Assembly (NCBI GenBank): GCA_025201765.1
Contig: MU623387.1
Location: forward strand, 156,865 to 220,864
Length of the DNA: 64,000 nt
Direction: 5' to 3'
From: Daldinia sp. FL1419
Taxonomy: Eukaryota > Ascomycota > Sordariomycetes > Xylariales > Hypoxylaceae
Positions 22,692 through 33,477 of this stretch are shown one piece after another. A program made the translations under genes and the position numbers. The notes beneath the pieces were generated by a model. The model was given only the letters and a program-made list of their open reading frames with translations, was not told the DNA's origin and searched no databases. Numbering within the stretch: the first letter of the stretch is position 1; each line of letters begins with the position of its first letter.

Positions 22692-24104
22692 ATGGCGTCT
22701 AATCACAGTTTCGCTGGCCACAATCATGACCGATTAGGAGGAAGCGAAGACGCTTTTGCGGGACAAACAATGGTTGCGTCCCAAGACGACGGAAACGACG
22801 GGATGGATATCTCGGCGGGGCAGAAGATGCTTTCTGCTATTACCGGCAGTCTTCTTACATCGCTTCTAGGTAAGCTTTTCCTCACGTCACCTAAGCTACG
22901 ATCTATAACCTATATTCGGTTTGAATGGTATAAGCTAACGTCTGGCTGTCTAGTCACTCCTCTAGATGTCGTTCGTGTCCGGCTGCAATCGCAAGGTTCG
23001 TCGCAACCCGTTGCAGACTTCCAGAGACTTGCTATTTCGTCACCCAATGCTTTTCGACCGTCGAACCTTGGGGTTACAGCGTGTTGCCGAGAGGTGTTCT
23101 TCATGAATAACAATGCCGAAGTATGCGTCGCCGGTCCGATGGAAAGCATAGCCGCCTCTGGGGATTGCGCCGTGGAGGAAGTACAGAAGAGGCGGTTCAA
23201 TTCGACGTTCGACGGTATGAGAAAGATTGCCCGCCACGAGGGCTTAACGACGTTATGGCGAGGTTTATCTCCGACGTTAGCTATGACCGTACCTGCGAAT
23301 ATTATCTATTTCACCGGCTACGATTGGCTACGGTATAGCAAGTCAAGTCCGGTTAGCAGGATGAGTAGGGAAGAATATGCACCGGTGGTAGCCGGTGCAT
23401 CCGCGCGAGTCGTTGCCGTTGCTGCGGTTAGCCCTATCGATTTATTCCGAACCCGACTCCAGGCGTCACCGGGCTCGACCGCAGCCGGTCACTTGGCGAA
23501 TACTTTCAAAGGAGTCCGAGAGATGGTGGCCGATAGGGGTTACAGTTCGCTTTGGAGGGGATTGACCCTAACTCTCTGGCGAGATGTGCCCTTTTCGGCA
23601 ATGTATTGGTTTGGTTACGAGACGATCAGAGGTAAGCTGACCGATGCGCGAGAAGAACGACGCGGGCGGCATGCGGCTCGAGAAGCCGGTGGTTCGAGAG
23701 CACGGACCAGAACCAGATCACAGAGCAGGGAGAGCCATGCAGCAACTTTCATGGATAGTTTCACCGCCGGTTGTCTATCGGGAGCCTTTGCATCGACGGT
23801 AACCATGCCGTTCGACGTGGGTAAAACTCGGCGGCAGGTTTATCAAGACACGTCCAATAAGGCCCTACCTGCGGCGGAGAAGGCTATAGAGCCGGAAGCG
23901 CAGCACATGCTCCGCTTTCTCTCGCATATCTATTCCACAGAAGGATTTGCAGGACTGTGGAAGGGATGGTTACCCCGTACGCTAAAAGTCGCACCGTCTT
24001 GTGCGATCATGATCAGTAGCTACGAGGTTGGTAAGAGAGCGTTTAGGAGCATTAACGAACGTAAAGCTCAAAAGCAACACGAAGGTCGGGCTGACGAGCC
24101 TTGA
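22692..24104 (+). CDS. mtm1: mitochondrial carrier, Mtm1/SLC25A39-40 family
   Basis: Exons 22692-22869 and 22954-24104 encode 442 aa. The 84-nt intron is a multiple of three without a stop, so it is easily read through as coding. It has GTAAGC, GCTAACG and CTAG signals, and its removal creates the signature TSLLVTPLDVVRVRLQSQ. Three carrier signatures are present: PLDVVRVRLQ, SPIDLFRTRLQ and MPFDVGKTRRQ. LWRGLSPTLAMTVPANIIYF is diagnostic of the Mtm1 branch. Yeast Mtm1 is needed for mitochondrial manganese superoxide dismutase activation and iron homeostasis; human SLC25A39 imports glutathione into mitochondria. The protein acts in the inner membrane. An Arg/Ser-rich insert near residues 310-335 (ARTRTRSQSRESH) lies on a loop. 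I chose the ATG at 22692 because the upstream in-frame extension contains no family sequence. Confidence 0.9.
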   Translation: MASNHSFAGHNHDRLGGSEDAFAGQTMVASQDDGNDGMDISAGQKMLSAITGSLLTSLLGKLFLTSPKLRSITYIRFEWYKLTSGCLVTPLDVVRVRLQSQGSSQPVADFQRLAISSPNAFRPSNLGVTACCREVFFMNNNAEVCVAGPMESIAASGDCAVEEVQKRRFNSTFDGMRKIARHEGLTTLWRGLSPTLAMTVPANIIYFTGYDWLRYSKSSPVSRMSREEYAPVVAGASARVVAVAAVSPIDLFRTRLQASPGSTAAGHLANTFKGVREMVADRGYSSLWRGLTLTLWRDVPFSAMYWFGYETIRGKLTDAREERRGRHAAREAGGSRARTRTRSQSRESHAATFMDSFTAGCLSGAFASTVTMPFDVGKTRRQVYQDTSNKALPAAEKAIEPEAQHMLRFLSHIYSTEGFAGLWKGWLPRTLKVAPSCAIMISSYEVGKRAFRSINERKAQKQHEGRADEP

Positions 24105-24943
24105 CATGTAGCATCACCCCTCTCCCCTCATTACTGAGTTTTGCATTAGCAGGCGTTGATTAGAGAAAGTTATGATGATACCTTGCTTAGAGGCCAAAAG
24201 GGAACCGGAACCAAAAATTAGGGACGGTTGGACGGCTTGGTCTTTTTTATCACACGATGCTCTTTTATGGCATAGATCGGAACAGTTCGATGGCTACCCT
24301 TAATGATGGAATTGTATAATACGTTATGGATGTCAGGAGAACAAGAAGAGATACGAGAAAGAAAAAAAAGCCAAAAGAGGCCACAGATCATCACAATTCG
24401 ATATCAGGCCTTCTGATGAGTTTTTAGAACGAATTAATACGATGATGATGATAATTACGATGATCATTATGAACTGGCTATTACGTATGTATTATTACTA
24501 TTAACTGTGTGCTTTGACCTCCATGGACCGCCATTTCATTTGTTACCTATCATTTTCCAAGAATCTAGGATTTTTTTTTTTTTTTTGGCCCTGAACCTTG
24601 CGCATCGTAATCGCACAAGCCACTTTACGCGTATCGAAAAGCGCGTTAAGTGGTAAAAGGGGTATTTCGCGTCTTCCAAAACGCGTCGAAGCTTGAATCC
24701 CGAGAATCTCCATTTAACATAGAAACCTCGGACTAATGTGTCAGCTTTTTCGACTTTTTCCCCTACAATTCAATTGTTTCCATTCGTCCTCATAACTTAA
24801 TTAACTAATCGAATTTGCTAGACGTTTTGTAATTTATTCGTCTAGGGGACAATCTGTATAAGTTATAAGTTTAGTTAGTTATATTGAGAAAAAAAGCATC
24901 ACGGTGTCGCATCTACGTCATTCAAGACACCATCCACCTTGGG
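24105..24943. other. intergenic between mtm1 and ung1
   Basis: This holds a GAT-rich microsatellite near 24440-24470, a T run near 24571-24586 and GCG-rich inverted pieces near 24625-24650 (CGCGTATCGAAAAGCGCG). The 3' part is the likely ung1 promoter. No gene seen. Confidence 0.45.
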
Positions 24944-26229
24944 ATGTTTATAGGTCGTTCACTAACACGACCTCGATCCCGACCCCATCTACACTCACAC
25001 CTGCGATTCCCAGCCCTCGCTGCATTCAAACTTGCAGCTACTTACATAACAATGTCTTCCACAAAGCGCAAAAGCGAAGGTCTAGCCGCCGGCGACGCCA
25101 ACAAGAAGCCCAAGGTGAACGCGAGCATAACGTCGTTCTTCGGCGCGCCCAAGAGTTCGCCCAGTTCGTCCCCCGCGAAAGCCGGCGATGCGGGTCCCTC
25201 GGCGCCGCCCCTCAAGTTTGATAAGGACAAGTGGGTCGCGGGTCTGACGCTGGAGCAGAAGCGCCACCTCCAGCTCGAGATTCAGACCTTGGATCCCAGC
25301 TGGTTGGTCCACCTCAAGGACGAGATTACCTCTCCGGAATTCATCGAGCTCAAGAAGTTCCTCGAGAGCGAGGTCAAGTCCAACAAGAAGGTGTTCCCGC
25401 CTAGGGAAGATGTCTACTCTTGGTAGGTTCGCATTGCTTTTCGATATGCTGTGTGTATAGAAACTAGACTAATGCTATCCCTAGGTCCCGTCACACGCCC
25501 TTCCACACGGTTAAGTGTGTCATCCTAGGCCAAGATCCTTACCATAACGTCAACCAAGCGCACGGTCTAGCTTTCTCGGTCCGACCTCCGACAAAAGCTC
25601 CCCCCTCTCTCAAGAACATGTACATCGCGCTGAAGAAGGACTACCCTGACTTTGTGCCCCCTCCCAACGGCGGAGGTCTCCTTACCCCCTGGGCGGAGCG
25701 TGGCGTACTTATGCTGAACACATGTTTAACCGTGCGCGCTCACGAGGCCAACTCCCACGCGAACCGTGGCTGGGAGCGCTTCACGCAAAAAGTCATCGAC
25801 CTCGTCGCGCAGAAGCGCACTCGTGGTGTCGTGTTCCTGGCCTGGGGTAACCCCGCCGCGAAGAGGGTCACCAAAGTCGATACCCAGCGCCACTTAGTCC
25901 TCAAGAGCGTGCACCCAAGTCCTCTAAGCGCGTCGAGAGGATTCTTCGACTGCGGACACTTCAAGAAGGCTAACGAGTGGCTTACTAGTCGGTACGGCGA
26001 GGATGGCGCGATCGACTGGAACCTCAACCCTAGCGAGAAGAAGCCGGAGAGGAAGGAGGAGGAGAAAGAAGTGGAAGAGGGTGCAGAGGAAGAAAAGGAA
26101 GTCTCGCCACCTGTTGTAGCTGTAGGAAAGGTAGATGAGGAGGGCGAGGAAGAGAGCAAAATCTTACAGGGGGAAGGTGAAGAGGGTAAGGAAAGCAAAG
26201 ACGCGGCGAGCGATGCCGAGCAAAAATAA
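24944..26229 (+). CDS. ung1: uracil-DNA glycosylase, family 1 (UNG)
   Basis: Exons run from 24944 or 25052 to 25422, then 25485-26229. The enzyme removes uracil from DNA to start base-excision repair. From the ATG at 25052 it is 371 aa; the in-frame ATG at 24944 adds 36 aa that are Arg-rich without acidic residues ([20 protein letters not shown]), a good mitochondrial presequence. Alternative starts giving nuclear and mitochondrial forms are therefore likely. Numbered from 25052: a PIP-box-like ITSFF at 26-30 after a basic patch (KKPK), the catalytic motif GQDPYH at 139-144 (Asp141), and the DNA-binding HPSPLSA motif at 267-273. The Leu-loop Arg and Phe that follow (SRGFF) are also present. 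Odd: from about residue 305 the protein carries a 65-residue Glu/Lys-rich tail not found in typical UNG, which normally ends soon after the last helix. Confidence 0.95.
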
Positions 26230-29200
26230 GTCTACCTCTGCAGGTTGTTTATATTGTGCGGGTTAGGGATAGGGATATGAGGCGTTTGTATAATTTTCCA
26301 TTACGGTCGCGCAGGTTTGCCGGTCGGCGTTCTATATGATCTACCAATGGTTGGGCTGGCATATGCTTGTCGCATATCGAGATTGTACAGGTTGAGAAAA
26401 AAGGCACTCGCGCGAAGAAATGGCATACGTAAATAATACCTGCTTTGTCCAAATTATCAGTTTTTCATCTCGGTAGATAAACGCCTTTTGCGCTTGGAAT
26501 GCTGCTAGTATTACACGTTTAGTCGTCGTGTCCATGGCCGTCGTACTCTGCCTGCTCGGGGAAGTCATCACTTACGGGCTCTGTGCACTACGGACATAGT
26601 AAATAATAAACGAGCTTCCTAACCGTTACTGGAATCAGTTAGTCAAGATACGATACGATGGGGTCACGAATCCGATCGTTGTGTTAGGTCTGACAAAAAA
26701 TCCTCTTCAAGTGTCGTCGAACTTGGAAGCGCGCGTAATTAATTACCTGGCCCGAGCACGGAAGCGAGATGAAGGGTTCGCCTTCTAAAACGGACCTCAT
26801 TCGCGAGTATAATGAGCTACCTAAGTTATAATTATAATCGCAAGCATCTCGTCACTATACCCCCAAGCAGAATGGCAACCGCTGCCCCGTGAGGTTAGGT
26901 CCATTGAACGTACTTTAGTAATGAAATCATAGATAAACAATCCAACGTTTTGATATTAAGATCGGAACCAAGATATGAAGAGCATGGTAATCGCACCATG
27001 TGACACCTTGGCGCATAAATGGGATCTGCGACGACGTTTCGTTGCGATGCTTCATAACCTAGTGAGGGACAGCCTTCGTTCGAGGCTCATCTAGACGGAT
27101 ATGTCATCGTCGGCATAAGCTCGATCGAGGCACGGCAAAAGGCGCAGTAAAGCCGTTAAGAGAATGTCTCGGGAACCGGAAATGGAGACCCAGTTACCCC
27201 ACCATAGACCGTTATGCGCCGTCGTTGTACATGACTTATAGGTACATATTGGTATTTTGTTTGCTTTATTCTGTATAGATTGTTGGGAGGGAAATTTCGT
27301 TAGTAGATAAATTAAGTACCAGGTCTCTCCAGAATAGAAATGTTGGTTGGTTAGTAGCTCTTTGAAGTTTCTTGCGAATACGTTTGTCATTGTGTATGCC
27401 TGTCGGGATAATCGTGGTTGTGGAGTTGTTCGTGAATAACATCCAGCATCCAGATAACATGTGCATAAGGCCTGAGATCCCACGCTAGTCATGCAGGTCC
27501 CTTTCATCCCCTGGATTCCATGCAAGGCGGGCCACACGGCCTGCGCATTACTTATGTTGTACATCGGACCTTGGAAGTTGGAACTATCCAAGTACATAAT
27601 CTAAGTAAATGATCGATAGATAAAAACTTGGTTAGTAGCGTTTTTATTAGTTATTATTATTAAAGTTCATAACCTGAGTACCTGGTTTAAAGCCCACGTC
27701 CATTCCTTTATTACAATTTTGCGTGAGTCCTATTGAAAAAAATTAAAAAAATCGCACAATCAGACGGAGGGGTAGTTTTGAGGAAAGGGAGATTGCAACA
27801 TACTATGAACGTAACATTCAGCCAATACCTCGCACGAAACCCCTTGAGACCCAACGCGCCGTAATTGGACACGAGAAATCGCGGTCGGTGTAAGACATGC
27901 TTTAGTCCAATAGTATGGAGTGATTCTGCACCAATGGCTCGCAGTTAACTCTCCGAATCAGGCCTCTCCCCGTTAGGGGTGACCTCACTATCATTGCCAA
28001 CTCATCTAAACCCTAGCCTATAGAAAGAGACCAGTCTGGTCGGGACCAATGGTTTTCATGAATTAATTGGCTTCGGATCCCGAGTGATGAGTTGTGCTCA
28101 TGCAAGATTAACGCCCTTCTAAAAGAACGACTTGAGCGAGGGGAATAAGGGCGAGATAGGGAATGTCTTGGCACTCATTCTGAATGAAATTTTATCTTGG
28201 TCATCGAAAGTCAAGACGAAAGTTTGGACGGCGAGCTAGGAAATCGTCTGAGATGCACATGCTCCTGCTATGTCGATGAAGTGTTACACAGCACGAAAAC
28301 GGCTACGGACAGGACGAGATCCAGATTAAATATAGCTTCAAACGGCGAAAAGAAAGATTTAGGTAACCCTACGTTGGTTGAATTCGGACGATAGTGATAC
28401 CTAAGGTGGCACTCCATATAGAACTGCCGATGGTGTTCCGATGGTGCTCAACCCCCGACTGCCCAAATCTTACGTTGCAGGAAACGAATCGAGTCGCTGC
28501 CGATCAAAACCAGCCAAGGTATCATTCCCTTTACGCCCTCCACGATAGTCTGGCAGATCACAACGCTTATTAAGAGACGTGTTGGAAGTGAAGCCATCGT
28601 CAAGACAGGTTTGGCGAAATATCTGTTTGGAATGGTGTTGGACGTTTTGAGTCTGAGCTGGCGGTTAATTTACCGATGACTTGGTAACCGACCCGGTTTA
28701 GTTTGAAAACCGCGGCCTTGGTTTTCGTGCTAATGAAAGGCAAACATGGAAGTTCGCAGCTCGTCGAAGCGGAAGAGAAATATACTAACCTTAGGTTAGT
28801 ATGTAGGTGCAACTCAACCAATTATGATGACCGCTCTTTTTTGCGGGACTCATGATCCCTCAACGTGGGTAGAGTCCACTTTTGAAGTATCTACACTACA
28901 TACCTACATAGTATGACATCTGTGCTTCCTAGATTCGTTACATGGATGAAAAGTTCCATGTGAGATGTGAAATGCAGAAAAAGAGTGGTCTAGGTTCGGG
29001 TTGCTACATGATACATGATACATCTCGCCAATGGCGATGAATTTCAATACCTTTTTTTATATATTATTTTTTTTTATAGAGGGGAGACACTTGGTAAAGC
29101 CTGACCGGGCGCTGCCCCTTGGTTACCACTTCCCGCCCTGTAATTAAATTAGAGTTCTTGGGTGAGGATGCGAACCTTTTCAAAGTATTCCAAGTAATTC

Positions 29201-30120
29201 TCAGCCTCTCTTAGGCTGTAAAGTAACTTCTAGATACTTTTGGAGTCTTTGTTCAACCACAGAAAATCTAACGGTGCCTTGACCACGTTGGCCAACGCAC
29301 CCCTGCTACAACTTCTCCACGCATGCCGGACACCAACTAGGCTATCCAATCATAGGTATTAACCTTGGCAGCGCCTACCTGAATGGCTACCACTGACAAA
29401 CTAAAATAATCTCCTTCAATGGCACTATGCCTTATACAGGTAGTCCAAGCAGTCGCGCTACTGTACATTGACCAAGCTTGGAGGTGCGGGTGTACTATCA
29501 AGGTAGATTTTGGGGGAGTAGCGAGGACGACTTCCTTGATCCGTCATTTATGGGAACCTCGTCGAAGTTTGGACCGCCCCTTTAATATTATTATTTTTTT
29601 CGTCTTTCTTCTCCCCTTAAGTGAATTGGAACTTTTTTGAACTCTACCATGCGTGCATCTTGATACCCTTCGTTTTGTTGATTCACGCATATTTGTGAAC
29701 GTCTTCAATTCTAATCGTTTGATCTTTCGTTACTCTTTTTTTTTTCTTTTTTCCTTTTTTTCCCTTTTCGGTCGAGGTGTGGTTCCCTCCTATTGATTCA
29801 TACCCTGGAGCTGGGTTTTTTTTTTCTTCCCACCGGTAAAGAATATCTCAAAAAAACATACCTGGTTCGAATAGTTCGAGCTCCGTTGGCAATACCATTC
29901 GATAATATTACTTGATACCCAACCCCCACTCTGCTGGCGCAACTCGGACAAGTCTTCCTTTACAAACATTTTATGCGTTAGCCCGCGTCATAATTCGACT
30001 ATCAAAATACCCACTTGTCTATAATCCAGCGCTTCTCGGATTTGGATTTACGTGGTAGCTGTGAACGGAATTCCTTTTTTTTCATAAACTACCCGAGAAT
30101 CCCCAAATCTGCCAATCACC
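26230..30120. other. 3.9-kb intergenic region
   Basis: No supported gene. A minus-strand open frame at 27091-27597 lacks family features and good splice context. A short minus-strand stretch ending at about 26521 (DDFPEQAEYDGHGHDD then stop) looks coding-like but has no identifiable upstream exon. The region contains AT-rich segments (27600-27760, 29045-29085) and the pyrimidine-rich presumed msb1 promoter (29580-30100). Confidence 0.45.
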
Positions 30121-33100
30121 ATGCCAAGCCTCTTCTCTCGAATAAGGGGCAAAGATGGCCCTAAATCTAAGAAGAATGGTAATCTAGCTGATTTAGCAAG
30201 TCAATTGCCTAACAAGCCGCGCTGGGAAGATGCGTATACGCGAACAACGGTAGAACCTGAAGAGGTTCAGGAATTAGTAAAACGTTGCACGCAAGAAGTC
30301 AAAGCTAGGGGTATGAATTATAGAAGAATTTCTATCTCACCCTTTTTAGCTGATATAGGCTAATCCGTTCGCGACGCGTAGCTCTCGATCTTCCCTTCCT
30401 TCTTCTCCCGTTTCGACCAACTTCCGACCCTAGTGCTGTGCGCACCTTCATCCGCCACTTTTTCAATGAAGAGCAGAACCTACGCGGCGAGGCCCTCGTG
30501 CAGGAGCTACGGATGACCGAGCCCATGGTACGTCTTGCGAGGACGGGATACTGACAAGAAATTTTTGTTAACAAGTCTAGGTCATTTCGGGCGTCTTGAA
30601 ATGGGTATGGAGCAGGTTGCCAGGCGGTGTAGTGGGCTGGGATGCCTACGAACTGTTCAGAGTTGGAGAGCAAGGTATAACTCATTCATTCGGTATATAC
30701 GCGGAATACGTTGCTAAGGAGCGACTTATAATTTAGATTCGAGTATGGCTCGCGATTCGTTTTCGACCTTTATTCCACTGAGCGTGGAGAATCAAGCACG
30801 GTCACAGATCATATTTGACTATTTTGATTTACTGTCAGCCATTGCAGCCCATGGCAAATCGAACGGTTTCGGTGGTCGCAAGTTGTCTCGCATGGCAGCT
30901 TGGTGGGCCTTCGAACATAAAGATACCGGCAACGGCTTCGACGGAGGATATAAATCATGGCTAAGGTATGCATATGCCTAGTCTCCAACTTGAAGGTGTA
31001 TTCGCTAATGAATCCCAGTGCCGCGGATGCGACAAGCCATATGTTTTTTGCCTATCTAAGATCCATATCACCCCAGCAAGCTCGCGCCGGTATCTCCATG
31101 CTCCCCATGTCCTTGCAAAAGCTCCTGCAGGAAACCGAATACCCCCCGCAGGCACCGTCACTGCTGATGTCATCGACGTACAGGGTTGTCATGATCGTTG
31201 ACACTGTGTCGTCAACGCCGTTTGCGCTTTTGCGTCGTGCTAACCATTTCCACTATCGCGATGAGGACCAAGCTCTTCGAGAATTTTCCGAGTACGAGGA
31301 TCCGGTGAAGGCCCTAACCGAAGAGTGCCGCAGAGTTCTTAAGGCGATATCTCTTGCGAACCAGTCTCAAGTATCTAACTCTAAGCATTCTACGGGCCTG
31401 CGAGATGCGTCATGGTCGCGATTCGAAGATATCGGCTTTGGAGGTGCTCCAGAGGAGGAAGACGAGGAGGAGGACTCGCTCAAGCTTAGCCAAGTCCATA
31501 ATCCCCGTGGACTACGAACAACTCCCGCGTCGGGTGGGAACCTAGGCAGGCCGACTACGCCGTCATGGGCAGACTTTCTATCATCCGGGTTTGTCGACGA
31601 CGCGCCGAACAGCCCTTCAAACCTCTTACTACCTCCAGACAAGATTCTGCCGCCCATCGAGACGACCGTTCGGCAGCGTAGCTCGCAATCGCATCGCCCA
31701 CGACTGGAGAGCGACCGGTTAGAGCCGGGCGAATTGGCAAGTATCAGTCGATTTGATCTGGACGAGGCGTTCTGGTGGGTATGGATGAGCAGTTTAGCGC
31801 CCGAGGAAACTGCAGAACGCAAATCTGCTTTCGGGAGATGCGCCGTCCTCGAGACGGTTATCCGTCAGGGTCGATGGCTCGTGATGGAAGAAATGGTTAA
31901 AGGTGCAGCCCCGGAGCCCGACGCGGGCGCGTATATCGCGGAAAAGAAAGGCTTATTCAGCTGGACGAGACGTGGTAAAGGAGTTTCCCGAAGCAAATCA
32001 ACCGCAAAGTCGAGCGACAAAAACGACCGCTTAAACCCTAGTGGCGGTCCCGGTGCCGGTGTAAGCAAGACTAGCATTGGACCTGACCAACAAGCCAAGA
32101 TTCAGGCGGCCGCGCAAAAATTACAAGCTAAGCAGCTTCAAGAGCAACAGGCTGGACCCAAGGCAGAGCGACGTGGGCGTACGGACACGGAAGTGATGAG
32201 GGAAAAGACTCAAAGTATCTTAACCCTGCAGCCAGGTGTTGTCACTGTGGCTTCGCCGGCGATGAAGTGGGCTAGCAAGTATGATAAGGAAACCATCCGT
32301 GCGGCCTACCTCGGAAACTCGTTCGCTGGCCGTGGTGTATCGCAGACGTCACTTCAGATGCCTAGCCACCCCCCTGGATCAAATGGACCTACAACAAACG
32401 GCGAAAGCCCCAAACCGGAAGCCCAGGAACAGCCTTCGTCTCCTGTCGCGGTGCAATCCCCACCTGAACCGGAGCCAAAAACCCCAGTCACGCCCAAACC
32501 CGTTCCGAGTCCGGAAAAGAAGCTTGCGACGCCGCAACCGATTCACCCAGCCCAGAGATCGGAACCCACTGGTCGAGACTCGCCTTTACCTCCTACTCCG
32601 CGCGAAGGAAAGAGCGTAGAAGCGACCCGTGAGACGATGCTCTCCCCTGAGCCGAGCAGCCCCGAAGGCAAGAAGCACAAGAAACTGCACAAGGAAGACA
32701 AAAAATCTAAGTCCAGTGGTTTTAAGAAGCTATTTGGCCGGAATAAGAACCGGCAATCCAAGCTGCCCGAGAATGCTGCCGCAGATGTGAACAACATGTT
32801 GGCAGCCCAACCCCGAACTCCGGCGCCACCGGCTCCGGCAGAGCCTCCTGTGTCCCCAGATCCGGTTGCATCCTCGGACCCCGAAACTCCAGCCGGGCGA
32901 CAAGAGGAGAAGACGCCGACCCAAACTCCGGTAACGCCGGGACATCCTGGACAAGGATATGAGCCGTCCATCGACGAAAATATGTCGCGTGTTGATACCG
33001 CAGATGCTGCAGAGGCCCGCACCGAGTTCTCTCGCTTTGACCAAGGTCCTCTCCTGGACCAGCCAGCTTTTGTTCCCGATGACGATCAAAGCGTCGACTC

Positions 33101-33477
33101 TGCTGCACCGCCGCCCATCGCTAGGCACTCTAACCGCCACCCTGCTCTAGATGACGAGGATGATTATACGGGAGGAGCACCATCACCAACCGTTCCTATG
33201 CAAGACCGATGGGCTGCCATAAGAAAGAATGCCGCCGAGCGCGTCAATCGACAAAGTGAAGAGCAGAGCCGAGGCGCGTACAGTAAGACCACGGACGACG
33301 GTGACGACACCAGTGGCGAAGAGAGTAAGCAAACCCCATTTCTCTGCGCGCGAACCTAACCGCTAACGTGTAGCAGCAATTGAATCCCGTGTAGCCCGTA
33401 TTAAGGCTCGTGTTGCCGAGCTGACGGGTAACATGGAGAACGGTGGCGGCCCCGGAACTCCCCCTGCCCGCCGTTAG
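30121..33477 (+). CDS. msb1: Msb1/Mug8-like morphogenesis protein
   Basis: Six exons: 30121-30310, 30382-30527, 30581-30674, 30737-30965, 31019-33324 and 33374-33477. They sum to 3069 nt, giving 1022 aa. The N-terminal half (about 1-470) is the fungal Msb1-type domain, with FIRHFFNE, VLKWVWSRLPGGVVGWDAYE, WWAFEHKDTGNGFDGGYKSWL and DLDEAFWWVWMSSLAPEET. It is related to RhoGAP folds and found in yeast Msb1 and fission-yeast Mug8, which act in polarised growth upstream of the Rho/Pkc1 cell-wall pathway. The second half is Pro/Ser-rich and disordered, with a basic patch (KKHKKLHKEDKKSKSSGFKK) that could contact membranes. It ends with a predicted helix (ESRVARIKARVAELTGNM) encoded by the last exon. 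The last acceptor has two choices three bases apart (TAG or CAG), changing one residue. Confidence 0.88.

Noticed and set aside
22870..22953. in-frame read-through between mtm1 exons as coding sequence
   Set aside because: It has donor, branch and acceptor signals, is 84 nt, and its removal restores the PLDVVRVRLQ carrier signature immediately after the first helix.
25740..26198. 152-aa minus-strand frame opposite ung1
   Set aside because: Antisense shadow of the GC-rich ung1 exon; the true gene has catalytic motifs on the plus strand.
27091..27597. 168-aa minus-strand open frame
   Set aside because: No domain, signal peptide or homologous motif; the composition looks like chance translation of intergenic DNA.
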